From: Spartobacteria bacterium
GTDB taxonomy: Bacteria > Verrucomicrobiota > Verrucomicrobiia > Chthoniobacterales > UBA10450
Direction of reading: 5' to 3'
Length of the DNA stretch: 64,000 bases
NCBI GenBank assembly: GCA_003169975.1
Contig: PNAA01000054.1
Coordinates: 1-64,000, forward strand
Both the position numbers and the translations under genes were made by a program. The notes beneath the pieces are model-generated. The model had not been told where the DNA came from, did not search any database, and worked only from the letters and a program-made list of their open reading frames with translations. The stretch's first letter is position 1, and the number at the start of each line of letters is the position of its first letter. Positions 1 through 6,936 of the stretch are shown here, one piece after another.

Positions 1-429
1 ACTTTTCGGACAGCCTCTAACACTGTCGATCGGACATGCCCCTCTCATGTTTGCCGCCATGCGGGCATACAAAGGATTCTCCCAAAACGATTTCCCCTTG
101 TACTGCGTTTTCGGTTCTACATTTGCCAGTATCTCCAGTTCGATAGTGACGGACGTCTCTTCCGGGTCCGCGTCTGGAGCGTAGATGACAGCGCTGTAAG
201 GCCCGTGATAGGTAGAGTCTGGCAAGATAATTTGCCAGCCCTTCAAATCTGCAACATGTACGATCACTCCGGTCTCCACGGAAGCTTCGCGCACAAGCCT
301 TCCCCCAACCAATGAAACTTTGTCGGAGGACTTTATGGGAACGAGAGTCAACGGCGTGGCCGCGCATACCGATGTCGCAGTTACCAGCACTAATCCGCAG
401 CACTGAAGCATACGCACGGTGCGGTTCAT
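1..429 (-). CDS. Secreted protein of unknown function (partial, cut by left edge)
   Basis: An open frame of 143 codons starts at the ATG at 429-427 and runs without a stop to base 1, so the 3' end lies outside the window. The N-terminus has a basic start (MNRTVRML), a hydrophobic core (GLVLVTATS) and a small-residue cleavage region ending VCAA, which is a typical Sec signal peptide. The mature part reads like a small soluble domain rich in beta-forming residues. I do not recognise the family. Another frame in the same place (17-403) is also open but has no signal peptide and an arginine/cysteine-rich composition, so I take it as a shadow. Function unknown; an exported location is likely. Confidence 0.6.
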   Translation of the reverse strand, partial: MNRTVRMLQCCGLVLVTATSVCAATPLTLVPIKSSDKVSLVGGRLVREASVETGVIVHVADLKGWQIILPDSTYHGPYSAVIYAPDADPEETSVTIELEILANVEPKTQYKGKSFWENPLYARMAANMRGACPIDSVRGCPKS

Positions 430-612
430 AGCTCTTTCTGATTCCAAGCTAATCTCTGCCGCCTTGGGCTTTCCTTCTTTTTGAGTCATCTTGATGAGAT
501 AGCGTAATGCCATTCGGGTCAGGCAACAAATCTTGACAGCGGAGAAGAAAGGAATTGGGCCTTAGCGGAACAGCTCGCAGTGTTCCGGCGCCTTCCTGCC
601 GGATTTGCCGGG

Positions 613-1111
613 ATGAGCGGCATCGCCACGCGGGAAGTCATCGAAGAGTTGATCAAGCTCGCCAAAGAGATGAGCGCCGCAAATCAGCGCGGCGTCGATC
701 TTGGCCTAAACGACAACGAAGTCGCGTTTCTACGATGCGCTCGCGGTAAACAACAGCGCCGTCGAAGCCATGGGCAACTCCGAAAGCCTTTGCGAGCAGG
801 AGACGAACTCAAAGTCATCGCCGCCGAGTTGGTCACCCAGGTTCGCAAGAGCGTAACTATCGACTGGACCGTCCGCGAGAGCGCCCGCGCCAAGATCAAA
901 GTCCGCGTGAAGCGCATCCTCCGGAAGCACGGTTATTGACTCCCCCGCGGCCCCGCTTGGTCGGGCTCCGCCCAGCGCTTCGCGCAGTCTATGTCAGTCG
1001 GCCCCCAGCTCCCTCCATTCACCCGATCTCGAAGAAGCGGCGACAGCGGCGACGAAAACGGTCCTCGCCCAAGCCGAACGCCTCTGCGCCGATTGGACGG
1101 AAACGGCATAG
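613..1111 (+). pseudogene. Decayed C-terminal fragment of a type I restriction enzyme R subunit (hsdR)
   Basis: Three frames together spell the C-terminal signature of EcoR124-type HsdR proteins. Bases 619-729 encode REVIEELIKLAKEM and NDNEVAF. After one extra base the next frame gives YDALAVNNSAVEAMG up to about 780. The first frame resumes with DELKVIAAELV, VTIDWTVRESARAK and VKRILRKHGY up to a TGA at 937-939. Roughly 80 bases later, 1022-1111 encode PDLEEAATAATKTV and LAQAERLCADWTE and then stop. In intact HsdR the GYPPD step is continuous, so this copy has at least two frameshifts and an insertion. Motor and nuclease domains are absent, and no hsdM or hsdS lies nearby. It is a relic of a lost restriction system and cannot make a functional protein. 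Confidence 0.75.
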
Positions 1112-1198
1112 CCTACCCGTTGCCGTCACGACGCGTCGGGCAGCTGACCCAGTATAACTTTCGCAGCGGCTGAACTCTCCTAAGCGCGGCCTAACCGG

Positions 1199-2107
1199 CT
1201 AGTGCGAGACCTGCGCTATAAACGAATGACGCAGCCCGGCACTGTCCGTGTAGCGACCGGAAATCAGGCCGTTCTTGTTGATCCCATTCAGTGAAGTCCC
1301 CGTCGCACCCGGATAATCGAAGCTGATGAAGGTGTGCGGCAGTTTGAGAAAAAAACCGTGATCGACATTGTCGGCGAAGGTGTATCGCCCAACCATCCAG
1401 CCACGGTCGTTTACACCATTTGGCGTCGTGACTGTTGCGCCGGGGAAGTCTATCGGGAAGGTCAGCGCGCCATTGGAATTTCGAAAGAATCCATGCACGA
1501 GAAGCCCGCTATTCGTACTATACGAGCCGGCCACCTGGTTGAGATTGTTGATCCCGCTCGCCCCGGCGTCGTACTGGCCCGGGATAATGATGACCGTTGT
1601 CGTCCCGGCGATGTTAACGAACGCCTGGTTCACCTGGGCGATGCTGCCATATGCGCCCACGAAACTTCCCGCATCATTAAGGCCGTAGAGATCGGTCGAG
1701 AGTCCCGGGCCGATGTCGAACTGGGTGAAGATGCCGCCACTCAGAATATAGCCGTGGAAGGCATTGTCGGCCACGTTGAAAAAGTCACCGTCGATCGTCC
1801 GCGCGCTGTTGATGCCTCGTCCGCGAGTAAAGCCTCCGGTGTCGTTAGGCTCGACGATCGGTACGCTGAAGCTGCGATTGTTGAGGCGCACAAAACCACG
1901 CCGCACATTACTGGCGTCGAGATAATCCCCGGCAATATCGCCGCGGATGTTAATCCCATACCCAGTCGTGGAATTCCCCGTGCCGGGATAATCAAAAGTG
2001 GTCACCACGGTGATCGTGGGCGGCGCCAACTGCGCGAACAAACTGAGAGGTAATACCCCGGCGAAACCTGCCAGAGTGTAAATAAGTAATCGTCTTCCTT
2101 GCATCAT
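1199..2107 (-). CDS. Secreted HAF-repeat protein
   Basis: Protein of about 302 residues starting at the ATG at 2107 (MMQGRRLL), preceded by AAGGAG at about 2118-2113 with good spacing; the longer open frame to 2233 lacks such a site. Residues 1-24 are a signal peptide ending SLFAQ. The rest is built from repeats of about 35-45 residues containing FDYPGATGTSLNGIN, GLISGRYTD and HGFFL-type segments. These are typical of HAF-repeat extracellular proteins, which are thought to form beta-propeller-like folds. The family has no established enzymatic role; it is common in soil Acidobacteria, Verrucomicrobia and Proteobacteria. The gene stands alone between the hsdR relic and the HTH-REC regulator. 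Confidence 0.75.
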   Translation of the reverse strand: MMQGRRLLIYTLAGFAGVLPLSLFAQLAPPTITVVTTFDYPGTGNSTTGYGINIRGDIAGDYLDASNVRRGFVRLNNRSFSVPIVEPNDTGGFTRGRGINSARTIDGDFFNVADNAFHGYILSGGIFTQFDIGPGLSTDLYGLNDAGSFVGAYGSIAQVNQAFVNIAGTTTVIIIPGQYDAGASGINNLNQVAGSYSTNSGLLVHGFFRNSNGALTFPIDFPGATVTTPNGVNDRGWMVGRYTFADNVDHGFFLKLPHTFISFDYPGATGTSLNGINKNGLISGRYTDSAGLRHSFIAQVSH

Positions 2108-2456
2108 AATATCTCCTTCGCGTTGCGAATGCTTCTGGTGAGGAGTGATTCCATCGACGCATCCGGTTATCGATACCCGCCTGCCCGCCACCTCATCAGA
2201 CGCGCCCGCGAACGTCAAGCACAAAAACTCCACATCGTGCGCAGGCTCTGCACGGTCGGAGTTCTTCTAACCTCGTGAGTGGAGTGGGGTGGTATGCAGT
2301 TGGGTGGCGAATGCGCACGGAGGGATGCGGATTTAGAATCGCTGAGGAAGCAGCTCAGCGGCAACGTTGATTAGGAAAATTTATCAGTCGTCGACAAACT
2401 GGGGCCGATCGTGCGGCCCTCGATTTTGCGCTAGCCCAACGCGGGCGAACGGCCGA
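2108..2456. other. Intergenic region upstream of the HAF-repeat gene
   Basis: This stretch of 349 bases separates the start of the HAF-repeat gene from the end of the HTH-REC gene, both on the minus strand. It must hold the HAF promoter and ribosome site (AAGGAG next to 2107). Short open frames here have no recognisable product. I see no strong terminator hairpin, tRNA or repeat. Confidence 0.4.
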
Positions 2457-3008
2457 TCAGGCTGCCAGTTTGGGGGCTTCTTTGTGCCCCAAAATCCGCA
2501 CCGTCTGATTGAGTTGGTCGACCTTGAGCGGCTTCTGCAACACCGTTACCGGTCCCTTCTCTAGAATGCGATCGAGCATTGCGCTGTCGGGATAGCCGGT
2601 AATGACCACGATCGGCAGATTCGGATCGATCTCTTTGGCCAGCTCGTAAACATCATCCGCCGGGCCATCCGGCAATTTCAAATCGAGAAAGAGCAGGTCG
2701 AAGCGCTGTTTGTAAAGGGCCGCCATCGCCTCCTTGACTGTGCCGACCACCACCCGGCTGAAGCCGATCTTTTTCAAAAAAACTTTAAAGAGATTCCGCA
2801 AACTTTCGTCATCGTCCACCACCAGCACGGTCGGTTGGCCGGAGCGGTCTCCCTTCAGCACGTCCTTGTCAAGCGCGTCTTTCTTGATCCGCCAACGGCC
2901 GCCAATTTGGATTGCGGGCAACTTCCCACGCTGCACCAGGTAATAAGCGGTCGGCACAGGAATCCGCAAATATATCGCGGTTTCCTTAACCGTCATTAAG
3001 TTATGCAT
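2457..3008 (-). CDS. Excisionase/MerR-type HTH domain fused to a response-regulator receiver domain
   Basis: With the start at ATG 3008 the protein has 183 residues; a TTG start at 3059 would add 17. Residues about 5-50 form a helix-turn-helix of the excisionase/HTH_17 type (LMTVKETAIYLRIPVPTAYYL, then GGRWRIKKDAL). Residues about 60-175 form a CheY-like receiver: VLVVDDDESLR acidic pocket, phospho-acceptor Asp in LLFLDLKLPDG, Thr in VVITGYPDS and Lys in VLQKPLK. The order, DNA-binding domain first and receiver last, is the reverse of ordinary OmpR or NarL regulators. No cognate kinase lies beside it; the hybrid kinase at 15.9 kb is the only one in the window. It is divergent from the GT39-like gene and a perfect palindrome lies between them, which suggests self-regulation. 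Confidence 0.8.
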   Translation of the reverse strand: MHNLMTVKETAIYLRIPVPTAYYLVQRGKLPAIQIGGRWRIKKDALDKDVLKGDRSGQPTVLVVDDDESLRNLFKVFLKKIGFSRVVVGTVKEAMAALYKQRFDLLFLDLKLPDGPADDVYELAKEIDPNLPIVVITGYPDSAMLDRILEKGPVTVLQKPLKVDQLNQTVRILGHKEAPKLAA

Positions 3009-3095
3009 GGGACAGTTCAGCAATTCGGCGGGCCAGGGCTCGGCATTCACTGCTTTCAAAAGGGCAGTATAGAAAATGTGGGAATCGTGTCAACT

Positions 3096-3109
3096 ACTGT
3101 AATTACAGT
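3096..3109. promoter_or_regulatory. 14-bp perfect palindrome, candidate operator
   Basis: ACTGTAATTACAGT is a perfect inverted repeat in the divergent intergenic region between the HTH-REC regulator and the GT39-like glycosyltransferase. It lies about 90 bases upstream of the preferred regulator start and 60-120 bases upstream of the possible glycosyltransferase starts. The surrounding bases are AT-richer than neighbouring DNA. It is a reasonable site for a dimeric DNA-binding protein; binding by the adjacent HTH-REC protein is inference. Confidence 0.45.
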
Positions 3110-3229
3110 CAAAGCGGTCTTGAGGAAAGGTTTAAGTTCGACCAGACGAAGAGGGCTTTTTCCGGCGTGCGCGCCGGCCGCATGGACCTGCGCCGGGAAG
3201 CGGTCGACATTGTGATTTCGTCGAGCGCG

Positions 3230-4804
3230 ATGGCGAAGAATCAGCTCAGCTCGGCCGCTGGCCGCGAGACAAGCAGGAAAGTCGGCCACTTTTTCTGGAG
3301 CGCTGGCCTGCTGGCCGCGCTTGGGTTTCTGATCGTTTTCTTTTCACTCGATCTGAACACGCCCTGGACCCAGGACGATTATTACAACGGCGCCGTTTGG
3401 TCGCAGGCAGCCCACAATCTTCTCCGTGCCGGACTGCTGCAGACAGCCGGAGTACCGGCTGCGTTTTACTATGGGCCGCTGCCGATACCGCCGGACGGGT
3501 TTTATGTTCATCATCCCTGCTTGCTACCGCTGGGCGTTGCGGCTTCTTTTTGGGTATTCGGCGAGAGCGAGTGGGCGGCCCGAATTGTCCCACTCTTGTG
3601 CTCCTCCATCAGCGTCATCCTGGTGTGGCTCTTAGCCCGGAGTTGCGCCGGAGTGCGTGCGGCGACCTTCAGCGTAGCGGTCTTTGTCACGCTACCGATG
3701 GAGCTGCACTACGGACAGATGGTTAACTTCGAACCGTGCACGCTGATGTGGATGCTGGCCGCGCTCCTGAGTGTGCGATACGTGAGGGTAACCGGTAACA
3801 CGCGCTGGTGGATTAGTATGATCGCCGCCTGTGTTCTGGCGATGTGGACCGCGTGGCTCGGGTATTTTTTCGTCATTATCCTGGCTCTTCACTTCGCTTT
3901 CTTCGCTCGCGAGAAAGAGCGGACCGTCGCTGCGTGGCTCTGGCTGCTCGCCCTTCTCTCCGCGCTGGCCTTCCTTTATCAAATTCGCGGGGTGCGCGAC
4001 GATGCATGGCCGGACTTAGCGACGGCCTTCCACCAACGGCTCAGCGCCAGCGCCGGGGGAGCACAGCGCTTCACCATGGCGGAATGGACGCGCACGGTCG
4101 GCGGATGGCTTCTCATACTCGTCTCGCCACTCGCATGGGCGCTCGCCTTCGGCGGAGGCTTGATCGTTTGGAAGAACAGGCAGGTTGCGCCGGAACTGCG
4201 TTGGCTGGGTTGGGCGGCCCTCTGCTTTGTCCTTCTGAACGGGTTCTACCTGGTGGCATTCCGCAACGCTTCCTACATCCACGACTACGCAGGCTTTTAC
4301 CTCGTTGCGCCTATCGCGCTGATGGCGGGTCTGGCGCTCGATCGTATCGCTGGTTGGAAGGCGCCGCGCCCGCTCGGGCTTACGATCGCATTGGTGGTGG
4401 TCTTAAACCTTGGCTATTTTGGTGCCGTCACCACCCAGGGTCTTTGGGCGCAATCCCATTTGCTCGAAGAAAGCATCGCGGAGTCGCCCCGTTTCATACC
4501 GTCGTTAGGCCAAATCCTGCGCGGATATTTCGACGAACGAACCGAGGTGCTCTGCAACTTCGAGCCGTGCGCCACAACCCTTCCCTATTACGCACAGCGC
4601 AGCCTCCTGGGCGAGCCCTGGAACGCACCCGGCTGGGCGGAGCGGCTCCAAGATAGAACAGGCCGCTTCGGCGCCATCGTTTGGATGGGCGGCGCGGACG
4701 CGGTGGAGTTGCTCTCGGTATTGCCGAAACAAGGCCGGACAGAGATTGAACTCGAGCACGTCCGCTTCTGTTTGTGGAAACCTTCTGTGGATAAGCTGCG
4801 GTGA
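3230..4804 (+). CDS. GT39/ArnT-like membrane glycosyltransferase
   Basis: Integral membrane protein of about 524 residues with around ten hydrophobic segments. The first is residues 20-40 (AGLLAALGFLIVFFSLDL). It is followed by a periplasmic loop with an acidic pair (WTQDDYYNG), as in PMT/ArnT-family transferases that use polyprenyl-phosphate sugars, and then by HHPCLLPLG and GESEWAARI, which match the dolichyl-phosphate-mannose transferase pattern. The C-terminal part is soluble. I chose ATG 3230 because the hydrophobic segment follows directly; GTG 3167 and ATG 3182 are in frame and would add a charged extension. No clear ribosome site separates them. The target (lipid, protein or glycan) cannot be told. 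The divergent regulator suggests controlled expression. Confidence 0.7.
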   Translation: MAKNQLSSAAGRETSRKVGHFFWSAGLLAALGFLIVFFSLDLNTPWTQDDYYNGAVWSQAAHNLLRAGLLQTAGVPAAFYYGPLPIPPDGFYVHHPCLLPLGVAASFWVFGESEWAARIVPLLCSSISVILVWLLARSCAGVRAATFSVAVFVTLPMELHYGQMVNFEPCTLMWMLAALLSVRYVRVTGNTRWWISMIAACVLAMWTAWLGYFFVIILALHFAFFAREKERTVAAWLWLLALLSALAFLYQIRGVRDDAWPDLATAFHQRLSASAGGAQRFTMAEWTRTVGGWLLILVSPLAWALAFGGGLIVWKNRQVAPELRWLGWAALCFVLLNGFYLVAFRNASYIHDYAGFYLVAPIALMAGLALDRIAGWKAPRPLGLTIALVVVLNLGYFGAVTTQGLWAQSHLLEESIAESPRFIPSLGQILRGYFDERTEVLCNFEPCATTLPYYAQRSLLGEPWNAPGWAERLQDRTGRFGAIVWMGGADAVELLSVLPKQGRTEIELEHVRFCLWKPSVDKLR

Positions 4805-5131
4805 CGCGATGAATGCATAAAAGCGACCCAGCGGCGTTGATCACATCGCCGCCGCCCGTCAGAGCGACGAGTTTGGAGCCTCGATGCAAATCGGCCCGCT
4901 GGCCGATCTGGATACCACCAAGCAGCCCAGAGCAGAACCGCGATGATGGCTACAGGAAAAAAATACTTTCAAGACCCTTCCTCGGATCGTAATTGCGCGC
5001 GCGATCGGAAAAACGTCCATGGCAAATACTCGTGCCGAAAGCCCGGCTCAACATTTGGGGTAACTTCTGCAAATTCCACACTTCGGCAGTGCCCCGCTCG
5101 GAAAGGTAGGGATGAGCCGTGGGGGCACCGG
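4805..5131. other. Intergenic region, no gene supported
   Basis: These 327 bases lie between the convergent ends of the GT39-like gene and the 23-residue-repeat protein gene. Short frames on both strands have no family signature. I see no clear transcription terminator. The minus strand contains a short glycine-rich stretch (LTGGGDVINAAG) that could be a scrap of an old gene, but it is too short to call. Confidence 0.3.
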
Positions 5132-5863
5132 TTACTGATCGAAGTCAGTGAATACGGTATCTCCGATTGTTATCGTTGTCCCGCGGGTGCCTTGGCCGTT
5201 CGAGTCCGTGAAATCGTGGAAAGTAAAATTTCCTATCTGCATGCTCGTTCCCTCGATCGAATTGCTGCTGGTTAGCGAGAGGTCGTGGAACTCGAACACT
5301 CCGATGCGGTCGCTCGTTCCGGTGGCGCTTGTCCCGTCGCTCGCGCTTAGATCGTGGAACTCGAACTGGCCAACGCCAGTTGAGGTGCCCTGCACAGTAT
5401 TGCCGTCGGAGTCACTTGCTTCGTGGAACTGAAGTTGGTCGACAGCTGTTGTGCTGCCCGAGAACGTCGCGCCGTCCGATGAGCTACCGTCGAAAAATGC
5501 TGTCGTTCCAGAGGGTAAACTGGACAAGGAATCCGAAACCGTAGCTGGAATAAGCAATTGGTCGGACGACTCCTCGTCGGCAGTCTTGGCGTCGTCCGCG
5601 GCGGGCGTATTGTCGAGATTCCTGCTTAAGGCCTCATCGGTCGCTTCAACAGCCGTGGTGTCGTCGTCCTCCTCAGCTCGCATCACCAGGTCACTTTGGT
5701 CCATCGCGTCAAGGGCGTCGCCAGCTGGATCGTCCTCTTGGCCATGAGCCGTCGGTAGAACCATTGGGAACGCAACGGCAAGAAAAATTAGAGCTGCGGC
5801 GATGACGATCCTTCTAAATCTTGAAGGCCTTGAGGTAGCGTTTATTTCGAATGTCTCGTTCAT
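5132..5863 (-). CDS. Secreted protein with five tandem 23-residue repeats
   Basis: Start taken at ATG 5863 (MNETFEINATS), giving 243 residues; an in-frame start at 5917 would add 18. Residues about 13-42 are a basic stretch plus a hydrophobic core ending in AHGQE, a signal peptide. An acidic low-complexity linker follows (EEDDDTTAVEA, DDAKTADEESS). From about residue 122 to the end the sequence repeats exactly every 23 residues, five times. Each unit begins with an aromatic pair or FH(D/E), continues with SxSDG, then GTS, and ends with a V/I-G-x-F step (for example FHDLSASDG and GTSDRIGVFEFHDLS). Such short aromatic-spaced repeats usually build a beta-solenoid or beta-sheet stack. I do not know a named family for it. 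Probably exported and possibly adhesive or surface-bound. Confidence 0.6.
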   Translation of the reverse strand: MNETFEINATSRPSRFRRIVIAAALIFLAVAFPMVLPTAHGQEDDPAGDALDAMDQSDLVMRAEEDDDTTAVEATDEALSRNLDNTPAADDAKTADEESSDQLLIPATVSDSLSSLPSGTTAFFDGSSSDGATFSGSTTAVDQLQFHEASDSDGNTVQGTSTGVGQFEFHDLSASDGTSATGTSDRIGVFEFHDLSLTSSNSIEGTSMQIGNFTFHDFTDSNGQGTRGTTITIGDTVFTDFDQ

Positions 5864-6749
5864 CGCCGATGTGGGTTCCACCAAAACTGGCCGATGTGAG
5901 GCGGGATTGTCGAGCACAATTCTGGCCAGGGGGGACCGGGATCCCTGACGCGGCTGGTCCGGCGCCCTCTTCTTTTCCCCCTCTGCCTCGCGCGCGAGCG
6001 ACCGCTACACTTCTCGCTTGGGTCCGCGGGACAGGAGTCGATGTCTCGCCGCAAGCGCCGCGCAAGTTCGTCGACCGCCCGGCGGGATCTTCCGCGACCT
6101 GAGCTCGTCCGGATGCGATTGGCGCGCACTCCCGCTGTTCGTCTACAGGCGCGTGATTTTCTTTGTCCGGCTGGGCCATCAAGCGCCCCACGCGCTGACA
6201 ATCATCATAATAAATTGTGCTGATCGAAATCGCGGGCCCCCGGCCGACAATATGAGTCGACGGCAGCCAGCGCAGCCGATTGGCATTTCGCCGGATTGTC
6301 GCTAACGCTTTGCGGCAGCTTCACGCAAGGGGCGGTATCGGAGGCCGAGTGTGGAAAATTCTGCTCGCATCGGTCAACATCGAAAACCCTTCGTTGCGAG
6401 CCCTATGGGATGCGGCCAGCGCGTGCCCACATATTGCAGAGGCGATGCATCGCGATTGCGGGAGTCAATTTTTCGCGACGTTAGGCAACCAGCTTTTAGA
6501 CAGCAATTTTCTTGGTTGACTGTTGATACCCCGACGTTCGCGACCTATTCGTCCAATTTCTCCGGCGTTCCCTCGTGGGAGGGGTATCAACTGATTTTGG
6601 ACAAATCACTTTTCGCCGGACAACTTGCTACCCCGGCGCGATTCGGATTCGCGATTCGCAAGTGCCGCGAAATCAAGCTCATTCGCACTAATTCGGGCTA
6701 ATTCGACCTTTTGGACAACTAGCCTGCGAACGCACAACAATCAGGCGTT
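5864..6749. other. 886-base stretch without a supportable gene
   Basis: Several overlapping open frames of 60-125 codons exist on both strands, but all are arginine/proline-rich and none shows a known motif, signal peptide or good ribosome site. The segment contains an 11-bp inverted repeat at 6522-6591 and one CGTTAGGC octamer at 6479. From about 6500 to 6720 it is AT-richer than its surroundings, with repeated AATTCG words. It also carries whatever terminates tRNA-His transcription, since that gene reads leftwards into it. Confidence 0.35.
6522..6591. repeat. 11-bp perfect inverted repeat with 48-base loop
   Basis: GTTGATACCCC at 6522-6532 is exactly complementary to GGGGTATCAAC at 6581-6591. 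The arms could form the stem of a hairpin RNA or mark an element's ends. It lies about 160 bases beyond the 3' end of tRNA-His in that gene's direction. No ORF spans it convincingly. Confidence 0.45.
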
Positions 6750-6825
6750 TGGGGTGGCCAACGGGACTCGAACCCGCAACAGCCAGAACCACAATCTGGG
6801 GCTCTACCATTGAGCTATGGCCACC
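6750..6825 (-). tRNA. tRNA-His (anticodon GTG)
   Basis: Read on the minus strand, the 76 bases fold into a standard cloverleaf. The acceptor arms are GTGGCCA and TGGCCAC, the D-arm is GCTCAATGGTAGAGC, and the anticodon arm is CCAGA with loop TTGTGGT (anticodon GTG) and TCTGG. The T-arm is GCGGG TTCGAGT CCCGT. A 3' CCA is encoded (6752-6750). The extra 5' G (6825) opposite a C discriminator (6753) is the G-1:C73 identity pair of tRNA-His, which confirms the assignment. The gene is divergent from the TPR/coiled-coil gene that follows. Confidence 0.95.
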
Positions 6826-6936
6826 GTCGCGCAGGACTCTAAATTTTCCGCGCCCAATTGCAAAGATAAAGCACCGGCGCCGCCAGTCCGAGGATTGCAA
6901 GGCCGAGGCGCGTCGCGTATTATCGGCCTCCTCAGA

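Noticed and set aside
1334-2053. Plus-strand frame across the HAF-repeat gene
   Set aside because: The minus-strand frame has a signal peptide, ribosome site and repeats; the plus frame has none.
5814-6201. Two overlapping minus-strand frames of 113-125 codons
   Set aside because: Arg/Pro-rich, no motif, and they overlap each other and the start of the repeat protein gene.
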